DNA of 53,482 bases from the IMG/VR virus record IMGVR_UViG_3300030117_002594, positions 1-53,482 of that record, one strand, 5' to 3'. Below the pieces are notes generated by a model. That model was not told where the DNA came from and did not search any database. It saw only the letters and a program-made list of their open reading frames with translations. The stretch comes from a virus. A program made the translations under genes and the position numbers. Each line of letters starts with the position of its first letter. Position 1 is the stretch's first letter. Of this stretch, positions 35,734 through 41,030 are shown piece after piece.

Positions 35734-35980
35734 TTTCTATACTCCTTCTGTATATTTCTTTAGCACTTAATTCATTTTTATGTTTATTTTTAAGATATTC
35801 AAAAGCATCATCTTTTTCCATTGGCGCAACTTTAGTTACTATATCAAAAGCTACGCTTCTAAAAGCATCTCTTTCGGCTTTAGTAAATGTATGTTTAGGC
35901 ATATACGCCTCTACAAGTTCTTCTGCTTTTGCTAAACCTTTAGCAATCAAATCTATTTGCTGTTCTTTACTCAGTTTCAT
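35726..35980 (-). CDS. Helical hypothetical protein (84 aa)
   Basis: Begins MKLSKEQQIDLIAKGLAKAE after TGGAGAA; all-helical with an acidic/basic pattern and no Cys. It is the first gene downstream of the structured RNA region. No family recognised. Confidence 0.6.
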   Translation of the reverse strand: MKLSKEQQIDLIAKGLAKAEELVEAYMPKHTFTKAERDAFRSVAFDIVTKVAPMEKDDAFEYLKNKHKNELSAKEIYRRSIENE

Positions 35981-36053
35981 TTTTTCTCCAATCTATAGCA
36001 CGATAATATAGTGATGCATAAGTGAAATATATATTCCATGCTATGTGTTTACA

Positions 36054-36218
36054 TTAGTAGTCAGTTTTAGTTACTGTGTAATAACCTGAATATTCAGGGT
36101 CTATTTCAGGTGCCACAGCATCTACAATAGCGTCTAAACAATCGTGAGCGTTTTCACAATCACCAAAGTCTATATCTAACTGATTACCATTGTATGTAAC
36201 AGTCAAGTCAATTTTCAT
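36054..36218 (-). CDS. Small acidic protein (54 aa)
   Basis: Excellent AAGGAGGT before ATG at 36218. The product begins MKIDLTVTYNGNQLDIDFGD, contains CENAHDC and ends YSGYYTVTKTDY, a compact beta-alpha-beta pattern. It lies immediately downstream of structured element A on the minus strand. The ~70 bases after it hold nothing I can support. Function unknown. Confidence 0.6.
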   Translation of the reverse strand: MKIDLTVTYNGNQLDIDFGDCENAHDCLDAIVDAVAPEIDPEYSGYYTVTKTDY

Positions 36219-36284
36219 TTGACCTCCTTGTTATTGGTTGTTTGTTTATGTTAATTATTGGCTTTTTTATCATTCAATAGTAGT

Positions 36285-36517
36285 GCCTCAAGGCTTTATC
36301 ACTCCCAACAGTAAGTTAATACTGCAGACTCGCTTTCGCTTCTTTTAAAGGTTCCTGGAATAAACTTAGTGTAACTTCTCAGGGCTGCTATTGCTATAGT
36401 TACATACCAATAATGGTAGTCAGAAAAGGCAGACTAGTCGATTTTTAAACACCAACTGTGTCCGATACCTCTGCCTCTTCCCAGTTACCAGCTCTGGTTA
36501 CAAGTACTCGTGACCAG
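36285..36517 (-). ncRNA. Structured RNA element A
   Basis: The ~280-base gap between two small genes is packed with stems: 11 bp (36423-36433 with 36470-36480), 7 bp TGTAACT/AGTTACA (36370-36376 with 36398-36404), 5 bp (36405-36409/36414-36418), 5 bp CAGTA/TACTG (36309-36313/36320-36324), 3 bp with a 4-base loop (36285-36294), and 8 bp overlapping the upstream gene's 3' end (36494-36501/36510-36517). The one irregular pair of the 11-bp stem is G-U on the minus strand but A-C on the plus strand. The segment CTGCAGTATTA recurs in element B. It is either a long structured leader of the 54-aa gene or a processed RNA. Confidence 0.55.
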
Positions 36518-36704
36518 TTCTTTCTTCATTATATTTCTTGGTATAATAATTTGCCATTTCATCTTGGTCGCATTCAAACCTAGTAATAACTTCGTTATTT
36601 AATTCTATCAAATCACGTAAGTCTTTTGGTTTGTAGTTACCTGAAAGAATATCATAAAGCAATTTATTATTCTTACCAATTAGTTGTATTGCATCTATGT
36701 CCAT
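36498..36704 (-). CDS. Hypothetical protein (68 aa)
   Basis: MDIDAIQLIGKNNKLLYDIL start after CGGAGGATTA. Acidic, helical; ends NEERTGHEYL, with its last codons inside a hairpin of element A. It overlaps the HTH gene by one base (TAATG). No family recognised. Confidence 0.6.
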   Translation of the reverse strand: MDIDAIQLIGKNNKLLYDILSGNYKPKDLRDLIELNNEVITRFECDQDEMANYYTKKYNEERTGHEYL

Positions 36705-37018
36705 TAATCCTCCGTAACCATATGGTATACACCATGTTTACTACCTGTTTTAGGATTCTTAATCATAGTTGTTTGAATATTGTAGCCTCTCATACGTAAC
36801 TCTTTAATGATAGCAGAAAGTCTAATCGTCATAAATTCTTTAGACTTAGTTGCTTCTAGTTGTGTTAGGCTTTTACCTGATTGAAGATGTTTAAGTATCT
36901 TCTCAGTTTTGCTATTCTTTTGAAAATAATTGTGCTTACGCACTTTACCATCTGCGTTGACTGTAAGTGGCTTACCTTTAAATGATTCAGTAGCACTTAG
37001 ATTATGTTTACCTGCCAT
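36704..37018 (-). CDS. Small helix-turn-helix protein (104 aa)
   Basis: Basic N-terminus (MAGKHNLSATESFKGKPL), then a winged-helix pattern: EKILKHLQSGKSLTQLEATK, RLSAIIKELRMRGYNI and a C-terminal beta wing (KHGVYHM). This ILxHLQxGxxLTxLEAxx...RLxxxIxxLR arrangement is typical of short phage helix-turn-helix proteins that bind DNA. It sits between structured RNA elements A and B and may regulate early genes. ATG after AGGAGAA. Confidence 0.7.
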   Translation of the reverse strand: MAGKHNLSATESFKGKPLTVNADGKVRKHNYFQKNSKTEKILKHLQSGKSLTQLEATKSKEFMTIRLSAIIKELRMRGYNIQTTMIKNPKTGSKHGVYHMVTED

Positions 37019-37050
37019 TGTTTTCTCCTGTGTTGTTTAATAAATTCTAG

Positions 37051-37300
37051 ACTGCAGCGAGTCTGAGTAGGATAATACTGCAGTGTTCTCTTATCAGAGA
37101 TTAAAGACTCTTGGATGGAGTGTCAACTTTGAAATCTCAAAGTAAAAGACTATCCCTCTTATACCAATTTATCCTGTTGCTGATTTCTTTAACATATCGT
37201 GTGGAGCAAGCGTAGAGTCCTAGGACCATCTAGCTCCTCTCATCGTGTAGAGGTGTTGCCTCAGACAACTATTTACAGCTGCGCTAACAACTGTCAATTT
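37051..37300 (-). ncRNA. Structured RNA element B, proximal part
   Basis: Dense nested pairing in a non-coding stretch: 7 bp ACTGCAG/CTGCAGT (37051-37057 with 37078-37084), 5 bp TCTCT/AGAGA with a 4-base loop (37087-37100), 7 bp (37126-37132 with 37137-37143), long-range 7 bp AGGATAA/TTATCCT (37069-37075 with 37169-37175), GGAGC/GCTCC (37203-37207/37233-37237) enclosing GTCCTAGGAC, AGAGG/CCTCT, and 6 bp GTTGCC/GACAAC (37255-37269). Some pairings exclude each other, which would allow switching. No convincing frame runs through it. Confidence 0.5.
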
Positions 37301-37302
37301 AT

Positions 37303-37367
37303 AAGGTGGAGATAGTGCTTTAAATAGTGCCTATCTATCTTTTAGTCTGCAGACCAGCGACCACCTT
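37303..37367 (-). ncRNA. Structured RNA element B2, three-way junction
   Basis: AAGGTGG (37303-37309) pairs with CCACCTT (37361-37367) and closes two inner stems: AGATAG (37310-37315) with CTATCT (37331-37336, or the repeat at 37335-37340) and the palindrome GTCTGCAGAC (37345-37354). It is a compact 65-base domain adjacent to the terminator-like element. Its size is tRNA-like but it lacks a T-loop and anticodon arm. Confidence 0.5.
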
Positions 37368-37382
37368 AATTCTTTATTACAT

Positions 37383-37454
37383 AAAAAAGAGAGAGACTCA
37401 TAGGGATAGCAAACTGTTTTATCCTATGTTTCGAGACTATCAATAGCCTCTCTC
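37383..37454 (-). terminator. Branched terminator-like element after the lipoprotein gene
   Basis: On the minus strand, 17 bases after the lipoprotein stop, GAGAGAG (37448-37454) pairs with CTCTCTC (37389-37395) and is followed by six T (37383-37388), the form of a rho-independent terminator. The closing stem contains two further hairpins: TAGC/GACTA-side (37435-37448) and a 9-bp bulged stem CATAGG-GATA/TATCCTATG (37399-37408 with 37420-37428), making a three-way junction instead of a simple loop. Confidence 0.65.
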
Positions 37455-37470
37455 GTTGACCACTACAGGA

Positions 37471-37821
37471 TTATTTAATTGTATTTGTAGTGTCGTTTGG
37501 TAAAGATAAAGTGTCCGTTACAGACTCATTTACAGGCTCTACTACCTCTTCTATAACTTCAGGTACAACCTCTTCAGGTGCTTCTTCAGTTACAGGTGTA
37601 GACTCCTCCAATCCTGTAGAATCAGCTGGTTCATCAGCTTTATCATCATTGATAACATTAATACTATCTGTAGTAGTATCAGTTACTTTATCAGGCAAAC
37701 TCATGTGTTTAACTTCATGATTATTTGCTTGACATGAAAACAAGAAGAATATACATAGTAGTGCTACTACACATATAGCAAGGCTTGTTATCAAATTATC
37801 ATTATACTTCCATTTTTCCAT
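37471..37821 (-). CDS. Acidic lipoprotein with lipobox (116 aa)
   Basis: The N-terminus MEKWKYNDNLITSLAICVVA then LLCIFFLFSC|QANN is a signal sequence with a lipobox (LFSC, Cys at residue 29). The mature part is Glu/Asp/Thr/Val-rich and low-complexity, a flexible periplasmic or surface tether. It is encoded on the early strand with AAAGGAG upstream and a terminator-like structure downstream. Candidate roles are superinfection exclusion or a spanin component; no C-terminal membrane helix is present, so it is not a one-piece spanin. It indicates a host with lipoprotein sorting. Confidence 0.65.
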   Translation of the reverse strand: MEKWKYNDNLITSLAICVVALLCIFFLFSCQANNHEVKHMSLPDKVTDTTTDSINVINDDKADEPADSTGLEESTPVTEEAPEEVVPEVIEEVVEPVNESVTDTLSLPNDTTNTIK

Positions 37822-37855
37822 TTACTTTACTCCTTTGTTTATTTAACTAATATTT

Positions 37856-37923
37856 ACAGGCCACCAACATGTATTCTGCGGAACAGATAGTGCGGATGCA
37901 AGTAGGATATGCTAGTGACCTGT
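37856..37923 (-). ncRNA. Structured RNA element C
   Basis: A 9-bp closing stem joins 37856-37864 and 37915-37923, starting six bases after the SEC-C gene stop and ending ~35 bases before the lipoprotein start. The single irregular pair is U-G in minus-strand RNA and C-A in plus-strand RNA. The ~50-base interior contains a small hairpin around TTCCG and a TATCCTACT segment shared with element B. Confidence 0.5.
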
Positions 37924-37928
37924 GTCTC

Positions 37929-38087
37929 TTAAGGGGACAAATCTTTCTTCATTGATTCTATTATAAAATCTATATAAGGCTGACCATAATTACCTTGTAT
38001 GGCTTTACCTTTTTGAGTGTTCATGTGACACTTCTTAAACTTCTTACCACTACCACAAGGACATTTCTCGTTTCTACCTATCTTCAT
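37929..38087 (-). CDS. Mini SEC-C zinc-binding protein (52 aa)
   Basis: The N-terminus [20 protein letters not shown] followed by H is a full SEC-C motif (CxC...C-H), known from the C-terminus of SecA, where it binds zinc and SecB. Here it is almost the whole protein, with a short helical acidic tail ending KDLSP. Stand-alone SEC-C proteins exist in phages and bacteria with unclear roles; binding of SecB or the ribosome is a possible host-takeover function. AGGAGAT precedes ATG at 38087. Confidence 0.8.
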   Translation of the reverse strand: MKIGRNEKCPCGSGKKFKKCHMNTQKGKAIQGNYGQPYIDFIIESMKKDLSP

Positions 38088-38108
38088 TTATATCTCCTGT
38101 AGTTAAAC

Positions 38109-38299
38109 AAAGCACCAACTCTGCTAGAAGCTTTAGCTTAGTCACCATACGTGTGAAAACAATAAGAAATCACGTATAAGTTCTATCGGTTAGCACACGC
38201 TAACAGAGTCGAGAGGTTTATTCTAATAGTGTTCTAAATACTACCTCATGATATAGTATAACCTGTCAAGGTTCACATTTGAATAGCTCTCAGTGCTTT
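38109..38299 (-). ncRNA. Structured RNA element D (closed multi-branch fold)
   Basis: The entire gap between the 79-aa gene and the SEC-C gene folds inside one closing stem: AAAGCAC (38109-38115) with GTGCTTT (38293-38299). Inside are AACCT/AGGTT (38260-38273), a 6-bp stem (38239-38244/38253-38258, with a G-U on the minus strand) and ACTCTG/CAGAGT (38118-38123 with 38204-38209). That last stem encloses GTTAGC/GCTAAC with a 4-base loop (38189-38204), ATACGTG/CACGTAT (38147-38153 with 38171-38177) and a small GCTA/TAGC hairpin. The regularity and lack of a frame support a folded RNA. Confidence 0.6.
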
Positions 38300-38300
38300 A

Positions 38301-38540
38301 TTATATTTCTATTTTATCTTGTAAATCTAATTCTATATCCATCTCACTTGCTGTTAGATAAGTAGTTGGATAATATCCAGTATCTACACCATCTTCACTT
38401 GCAACAGTACCACCTGGAAATTCTATAAAATACTTACGAATATTTTTATTTAATCCTTTATCCCAGTATACTACACCAATTACAATATGTTCTTCACCAT
38501 CTGTATCTTTACATTTATATTTACCTGTAATATGTATCAT
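38301..38540 (-). CDS. Hypothetical beta-rich protein (79 aa)
   Basis: Begins MIHITGKYKCKDTDGEEHIV and continues with alternating strands (VIGVVYWDKG, RKYFIEFPGG), probably a small SH3- or OB-like barrel. AGGAG lies nine bases upstream. Its stop is two bases from the closing stem of element D. No family recognised. Confidence 0.6.
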   Translation of the reverse strand: MIHITGKYKCKDTDGEEHIVIGVVYWDKGLNKNIRKYFIEFPGGTVASEDGVDTGYYPTTYLTASEMDIELDLQDKIEI

Positions 38541-38592
38541 TTACATAATCTCCTGTTTTGGTCACGTTTATCTAAAATCTGTATAAGTATCG

Positions 38593-38718
38593 CACACACA
38601 CATAATGTTGAGTGTATGACTATGTTTACGAGCAAATAAGGACAATACATTAGTCCCAATGTCTTATACTGTCCCTATTTACACCGTTTAACTACTTCGT
38701 AAAGGCTCTTGCGAGCCT
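38593..38718 (-). ncRNA. Structured RNA element E
   Basis: Between the first and second minus-strand genes: a 6-bp stem with a GNRA tetraloop on the minus strand (AGGCTC-GCAA-GAGCCT, 38703-38718); an 11-bp stem (38634-38644 with 38670-38680) whose only irregular pair is G-U on the minus strand and A-C on the plus; an inner 5-bp hairpin ACATT/AATGT (38647-38662); and CACACAC/GTGTATG (38595-38618). The GNRA loop is a common tertiary-contact element in folded RNAs. Confidence 0.55.
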
Positions 38719-38721
38719 ATG

Positions 38722-38949
38722 CTAGAAGTTGATTACTTCTTCCTTGTGACGTTCTTGCGCGTCTGCGAAGGATTCTAATTGCTTCTTAGTAAATGGGTAC
38801 TCAGTACCTGTCTTGGTATTCTCGAACCAATACATTTTCTCATTATTGTATTCAGAGTATTGACCTGTGTAATTACAAGATACAAAGATTGAATTGTCGT
38901 TAATAACAAATACTGCTTTGATTTCTTGTCCTGCTGCTATTGATTCCAT
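38722..38949 (-). CDS. First minus-strand gene, small hypothetical protein (75 aa)
   Basis: Begins MESIAAGQEIKAVFVINDNS and has a compact beta-alpha layout (SIFVSCNYTGQY, YWFENTKTGTEYPF, helical end). It is the first gene downstream of the divergent intergenic region, so it is probably among the earliest expressed. A weak AAGGTAG site lies upstream. No family recognised; small first early genes often encode host-takeover proteins. Confidence 0.6.
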   Translation of the reverse strand: MESIAAGQEIKAVFVINDNSIFVSCNYTGQYSEYNNEKMYWFENTKTGTEYPFTKKQLESFADAQERHKEEVINF

Positions 38950-39160
38950 TATTAGAACCTACCTTTCTGTTTTGAATTGAAAATTAACGTAAAAAGCAAA
39001 TTAAAAAAGTGCTTTGGGTGGGTACGGTATGAATGTTATAGCCTCCACTAAAATGCCCCAATTTTTCCCATTTTACCTCTTGCGATTGTTTTTTTAAAAA
39101 TCATGTTTTGTAAAATCTGTGTAATTATATTATTTCTAGGTAACTTATAGAAAATAAATA
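38950..39160. promoter_or_regulatory. Divergent intergenic region between the two transcription blocks
   Basis: About 210 bases separating leftward and rightward genes, so promoters for both blocks are expected here. It is AT-rich with a T7/A5 tract (39087-39099 area) and a G-rich patch (GGGTGGGTACGGTATG near 39015). I find no well-spaced TTGACA/TATAAT pair on either strand: TATATT at 39126-39131 has TTGTAA only 12 bases upstream. This fits non-standard promoters, perhaps for the putative virion RNA polymerase. Confidence 0.4.
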
Positions 39161-39376
39161 ATGGTTGCAATTATTACACTTTCTTATATAAATTATGTAT
39201 ATATGAAAAAAATGTATAAATTAATTATTATATACAATGAAGATGAAGCAGAATGTGAGACCTTAATAGAGTTTTTTGACACAATATACGATGATACTGA
39301 AATAGAAGTTGAAGATTATTATGATAAAGATATAAGAGATGGTCTTATAGAAATGCAAGTTATGGGGGAAGCATGA
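39161..39376 (+). CDS. Small acidic protein heading the virion block (71 aa or shorter)
   Basis: The product contains MYKLIIIYNEDEAECETLIE followed by acidic residues, a small alpha/beta fold. No good ribosome binding site precedes the ATG at 39161; internal ATGs at 39203 and 39212 are equally poor, so the start is uncertain. It overlaps the terminase small subunit by 4 bases. No family recognised. Confidence 0.5.
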   Translation: MVAIITLSYINYVYMKKMYKLIIIYNEDEAECETLIEFFDTIYDDTEIEVEDYYDKDIRDGLIEMQVMGEA

Positions 39377-40101
39377 GGTCTTATACCGTTAATAACAAAC
39401 GCCACCACGTCTTTGAGGACGTGGATGAAGTGCCAGGAAACATTGATTACTTATATGACTGGAGACATGGCAATCTTGGAGATTGGGTGTTAACAGATGA
39501 TGGATGTGTACTACAGATACTTAGAACAGGTACTATGTTTAGAAGTAAAGGTAGTTTAAAGAAGGTAGACTACGTAGGTACATGTACTGGTACATTCTTA
39601 AAAGATGGTAAGATGAAGATGGATGCAGATAGAAGAGAGAACATCTATTCTTTATCTGGCAAGAAATCATCTAAGGATGTATTAGAGGATAGAAAAGAAT
39701 TAACTGCAAGAGAAGAATTGTTTATTCACAACTTGCAAAAGAATATGACTTTAAAAGATGCATATATAAATGCATATAAGACTGATAATGAGAAGTATGC
39801 TGAAACAAGAGCAATGCTACTTATTAAAACAGAGAGGGTACAAAAGAAAATGAAAGAACATTTAAAGCCTATATTAGAAAAATTAGAGATAGATGAAGAG
39901 TTAGTATTAGATGGTATTAAGATTATTGCCACTACTGCTGAAAAAGACTCTGATAGATTAAAGGCCTTAACAGAGTTATCTGAAGTATTAGAAATAAAAG
40001 ATAAGGGAGTTAAGGTTCAAGAGATAACAGGTATGGCCTCTAAAGAATTGTTTAGTGGTTTTACAGATGAAAGTGTTGAAAGACCTAAATTAAAGGAGTA
40101 A
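39373..40101 (+). CDS. Terminase small subunit (242 aa)
   Basis: Residues ~110-180 (LTAREELFIHNLQKNMTLKD, AYINAYKTDN, AMLLIKTERVQKKM) match the DNA-binding N-terminal domain of small terminases, with a coiled-coil/oligomer section after it. It should recognise the packaging site and stimulate the large terminase encoded 0.9 kb downstream. An unusual ~100-residue N-terminal extension (MRSYTVNNKRHHVFEDVDEV...; DYLYDWRHGNLGDWVLTDDG) precedes the usual domain. ATG follows GGGGGAAG and overlaps the previous gene. Confidence 0.75.
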   Translation: MRSYTVNNKRHHVFEDVDEVPGNIDYLYDWRHGNLGDWVLTDDGCVLQILRTGTMFRSKGSLKKVDYVGTCTGTFLKDGKMKMDADRRENIYSLSGKKSSKDVLEDRKELTAREELFIHNLQKNMTLKDAYINAYKTDNEKYAETRAMLLIKTERVQKKMKEHLKPILEKLEIDEELVLDGIKIIATTAEKDSDRLKALTELSEVLEIKDKGVKVQEITGMASKELFSGFTDESVERPKLKE

Positions 40102-40103
40102 TT

Positions 40104-40268
40104 ATGCCTAGAAAGAAAAAGGGAAGTAAAGGATTATACGCTAACATACATGCAAAGCGTAAAAGAATTAAAGCAGGTAGTGGAGAAAAGATGAGAAAGC
40201 CTGGTGCTAAAGGCGCTCCTACTGCTAAAGCATTTAGAAGGTCTAAGAGGACTGCTAAGAAAAGATGA
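40104..40268 (+). CDS. Very basic small protein (54 aa)
   Basis: AAAGGAG before ATG; about 40% Lys/Arg (MPRKKKGSKGLYANIHAKRK, ending RSKRTAKKR). It starts three bases after the small terminase stop. Probably nucleic-acid-binding; similar PRKKKGSKGLYANIHAKR proteins are common as tiny phage genes near terminase. Role in packaging or DNA condensation is inferred. Confidence 0.7.
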   Translation: MPRKKKGSKGLYANIHAKRKRIKAGSGEKMRKPGAKGAPTAKAFRRSKRTAKKR

Positions 40269-40405
40269 ATGAAACTAAAAGAGTAAAGATAGAAACGCCT
40301 ATAGGTAGTATAGAAAGTGATTCAGGTAATCATTTTGTAGACATAGCCAGTGTTATGCTTATTATTCTTTGTGTTTTAATGTTTAAAAAAATTATGAAAC
40401 TATAG
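40265..40405 (+). CDS. Single-span membrane peptide (46 aa)
   Basis: Overlaps the upstream stop by four bases (ATGA). A polar N-terminus (MNETKRVKIETPIGSIESDS) leads to one transmembrane helix (IASVMLIILCVLMF) and a basic end (KKIMKL). Short single-span proteins with a basic tail at this position are candidate holins or pinholins, but evidence is only topological. Confidence 0.55.
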   Translation: MNETKRVKIETPIGSIESDSGNHFVDIASVMLIILCVLMFKKIMKL

Positions 40406-40413
40406 GAGATATA

Positions 40414-40566
40414 ATGGCTAAAGTTAGTTACAAAGATGCTAAAACAGGTAAACCTATGAGTAAAAAGACTGTAGAAAGCTTTGTTAAAAAACATACTAAA
40501 CCTAAAATTAAAAAAGAAGGTATAGTGTATAAAGTTGTTAATAATAAATATAAAGAAGGTGTATAA
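40414..40566 (+). CDS. Small basic protein (50 aa)
   Basis: TAGGAG upstream of ATG; Lys-rich (MAKVSYKDAKTGKPMSKKTV...; NNKYKEGV end). Its TAA overlaps the next ATG (TAATG). One of a run of tiny basic proteins between the terminase genes; function unknown. Confidence 0.6.
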   Translation: MAKVSYKDAKTGKPMSKKTVESFVKKHTKPKIKKEGIVYKVVNNKYKEGV

Positions 40567-40829
40567 TGCCTAAATCACCAGCATGGCAAAGGAAAGAAGG
40601 CAAGTCTCCTAGTGGAGGTTTAAATGCTAAAGGTAGAGCTTCTGCAAGAAGGCAAGGTAGTAATTTAAAGGCTCCTGTTACTCAGAAGAATCCTAAAGGT
40701 AAAGCAAAGTCTAGAAAAGCTAGTTTCTGTGCTAGAATGAAAGGTATGAAGAAAAAATTAACAGGTTCTAAAAAACGTAGAGACCCTAATAGTAGAATTA
40801 ATAAGTCACTTAGAAAGTGGAGATGTTAA
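40566..40829 (+). CDS. DUF6321-like basic protein (87 aa)
   Basis: Begins MPKSPAWQRKEGKSPSGGLN (PAWQRKEGK...GGLNAKGRAS), continues with KSRKASFCARMKGM and ends with LRKWRC, which matches the DUF6321 pattern as I remember it. Family function is unknown; its strong positive charge and position before the large terminase suggest DNA binding. Coupled to the upstream gene by TAATG. Confidence 0.7.
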   Translation: MPKSPAWQRKEGKSPSGGLNAKGRASARRQGSNLKAPVTQKNPKGKAKSRKASFCARMKGMKKKLTGSKKRRDPNSRINKSLRKWRC

Positions 40830-40939
40830 TGAAACTTCACAAGTGAAAAAAAAATAAAAAGCCTCATCCAGTTGGGATGAAGCATAAAAAGAAAAAAGGT
40901 TACAGAAAAGGTAACTTTAAATACAAAGAAGGAGTATAG
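40829..40939 (+). pseudogene. Remnant of a small Lys-rich gene with in-frame TGA
   Basis: From ATG at 40829 the frame reads MKLHK, hits TGA at 40844-40846, then stays open to TAG at 40937-40939 encoding KKNKKPHPVGMKHKKKKGYR and further basic residues. The composition matches its basic neighbours. Either the gene is broken by the stop or only the last 19 codons from the internal ATG (after GGG) are translated. TGA is used as a normal stop elsewhere. Confidence 0.4.
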
Positions 40940-40940
40940 C

Positions 40941-41030
40941 ATGCCATACGGTCCAGGTACATACGGTAAAAAAAGAGGGAGACCTCCAGTTAAGAAAAAG
41001 AAAAAAAAGGGTAAGAAGAAAAAGAAATAA
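40941..41030 (+). CDS. AT-hook-like basic peptide (29 aa)
   Basis: AAGGAG precedes ATG. The product reads MPYGPGTYGKKRGRPPVKKK and then almost only Lys. KKRGRPPVKK is an AT-hook core (RGRP), a minor-groove AT-DNA binding motif. Its TAA overlaps the start of the large terminase (TAATG), so both are made together; it may bind the AT-rich genome during packaging. Confidence 0.7.
   Translation: MPYGPGTYGKKRGRPPVKKKKKKGKKKKK

Noticed and set aside
35977-36039. 20-codon frame starting MEYIFHLCITILSC, overlapping the 84-aa gene start by ATGA
   Set aside because: No ribosome binding site and too short to support; could be a coupled leader peptide but evidence is insufficient.
37303-37367. Possible tRNA or group I intron core in element B2 (7-bp closing stem; CAGACTAAA resembles the intron P7 strand)
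   Set aside because: No T-loop, anticodon stem or CCA-type acceptor can be drawn, and there is no interrupted gene or paired second P7 strand; the match is short enough to be chance.
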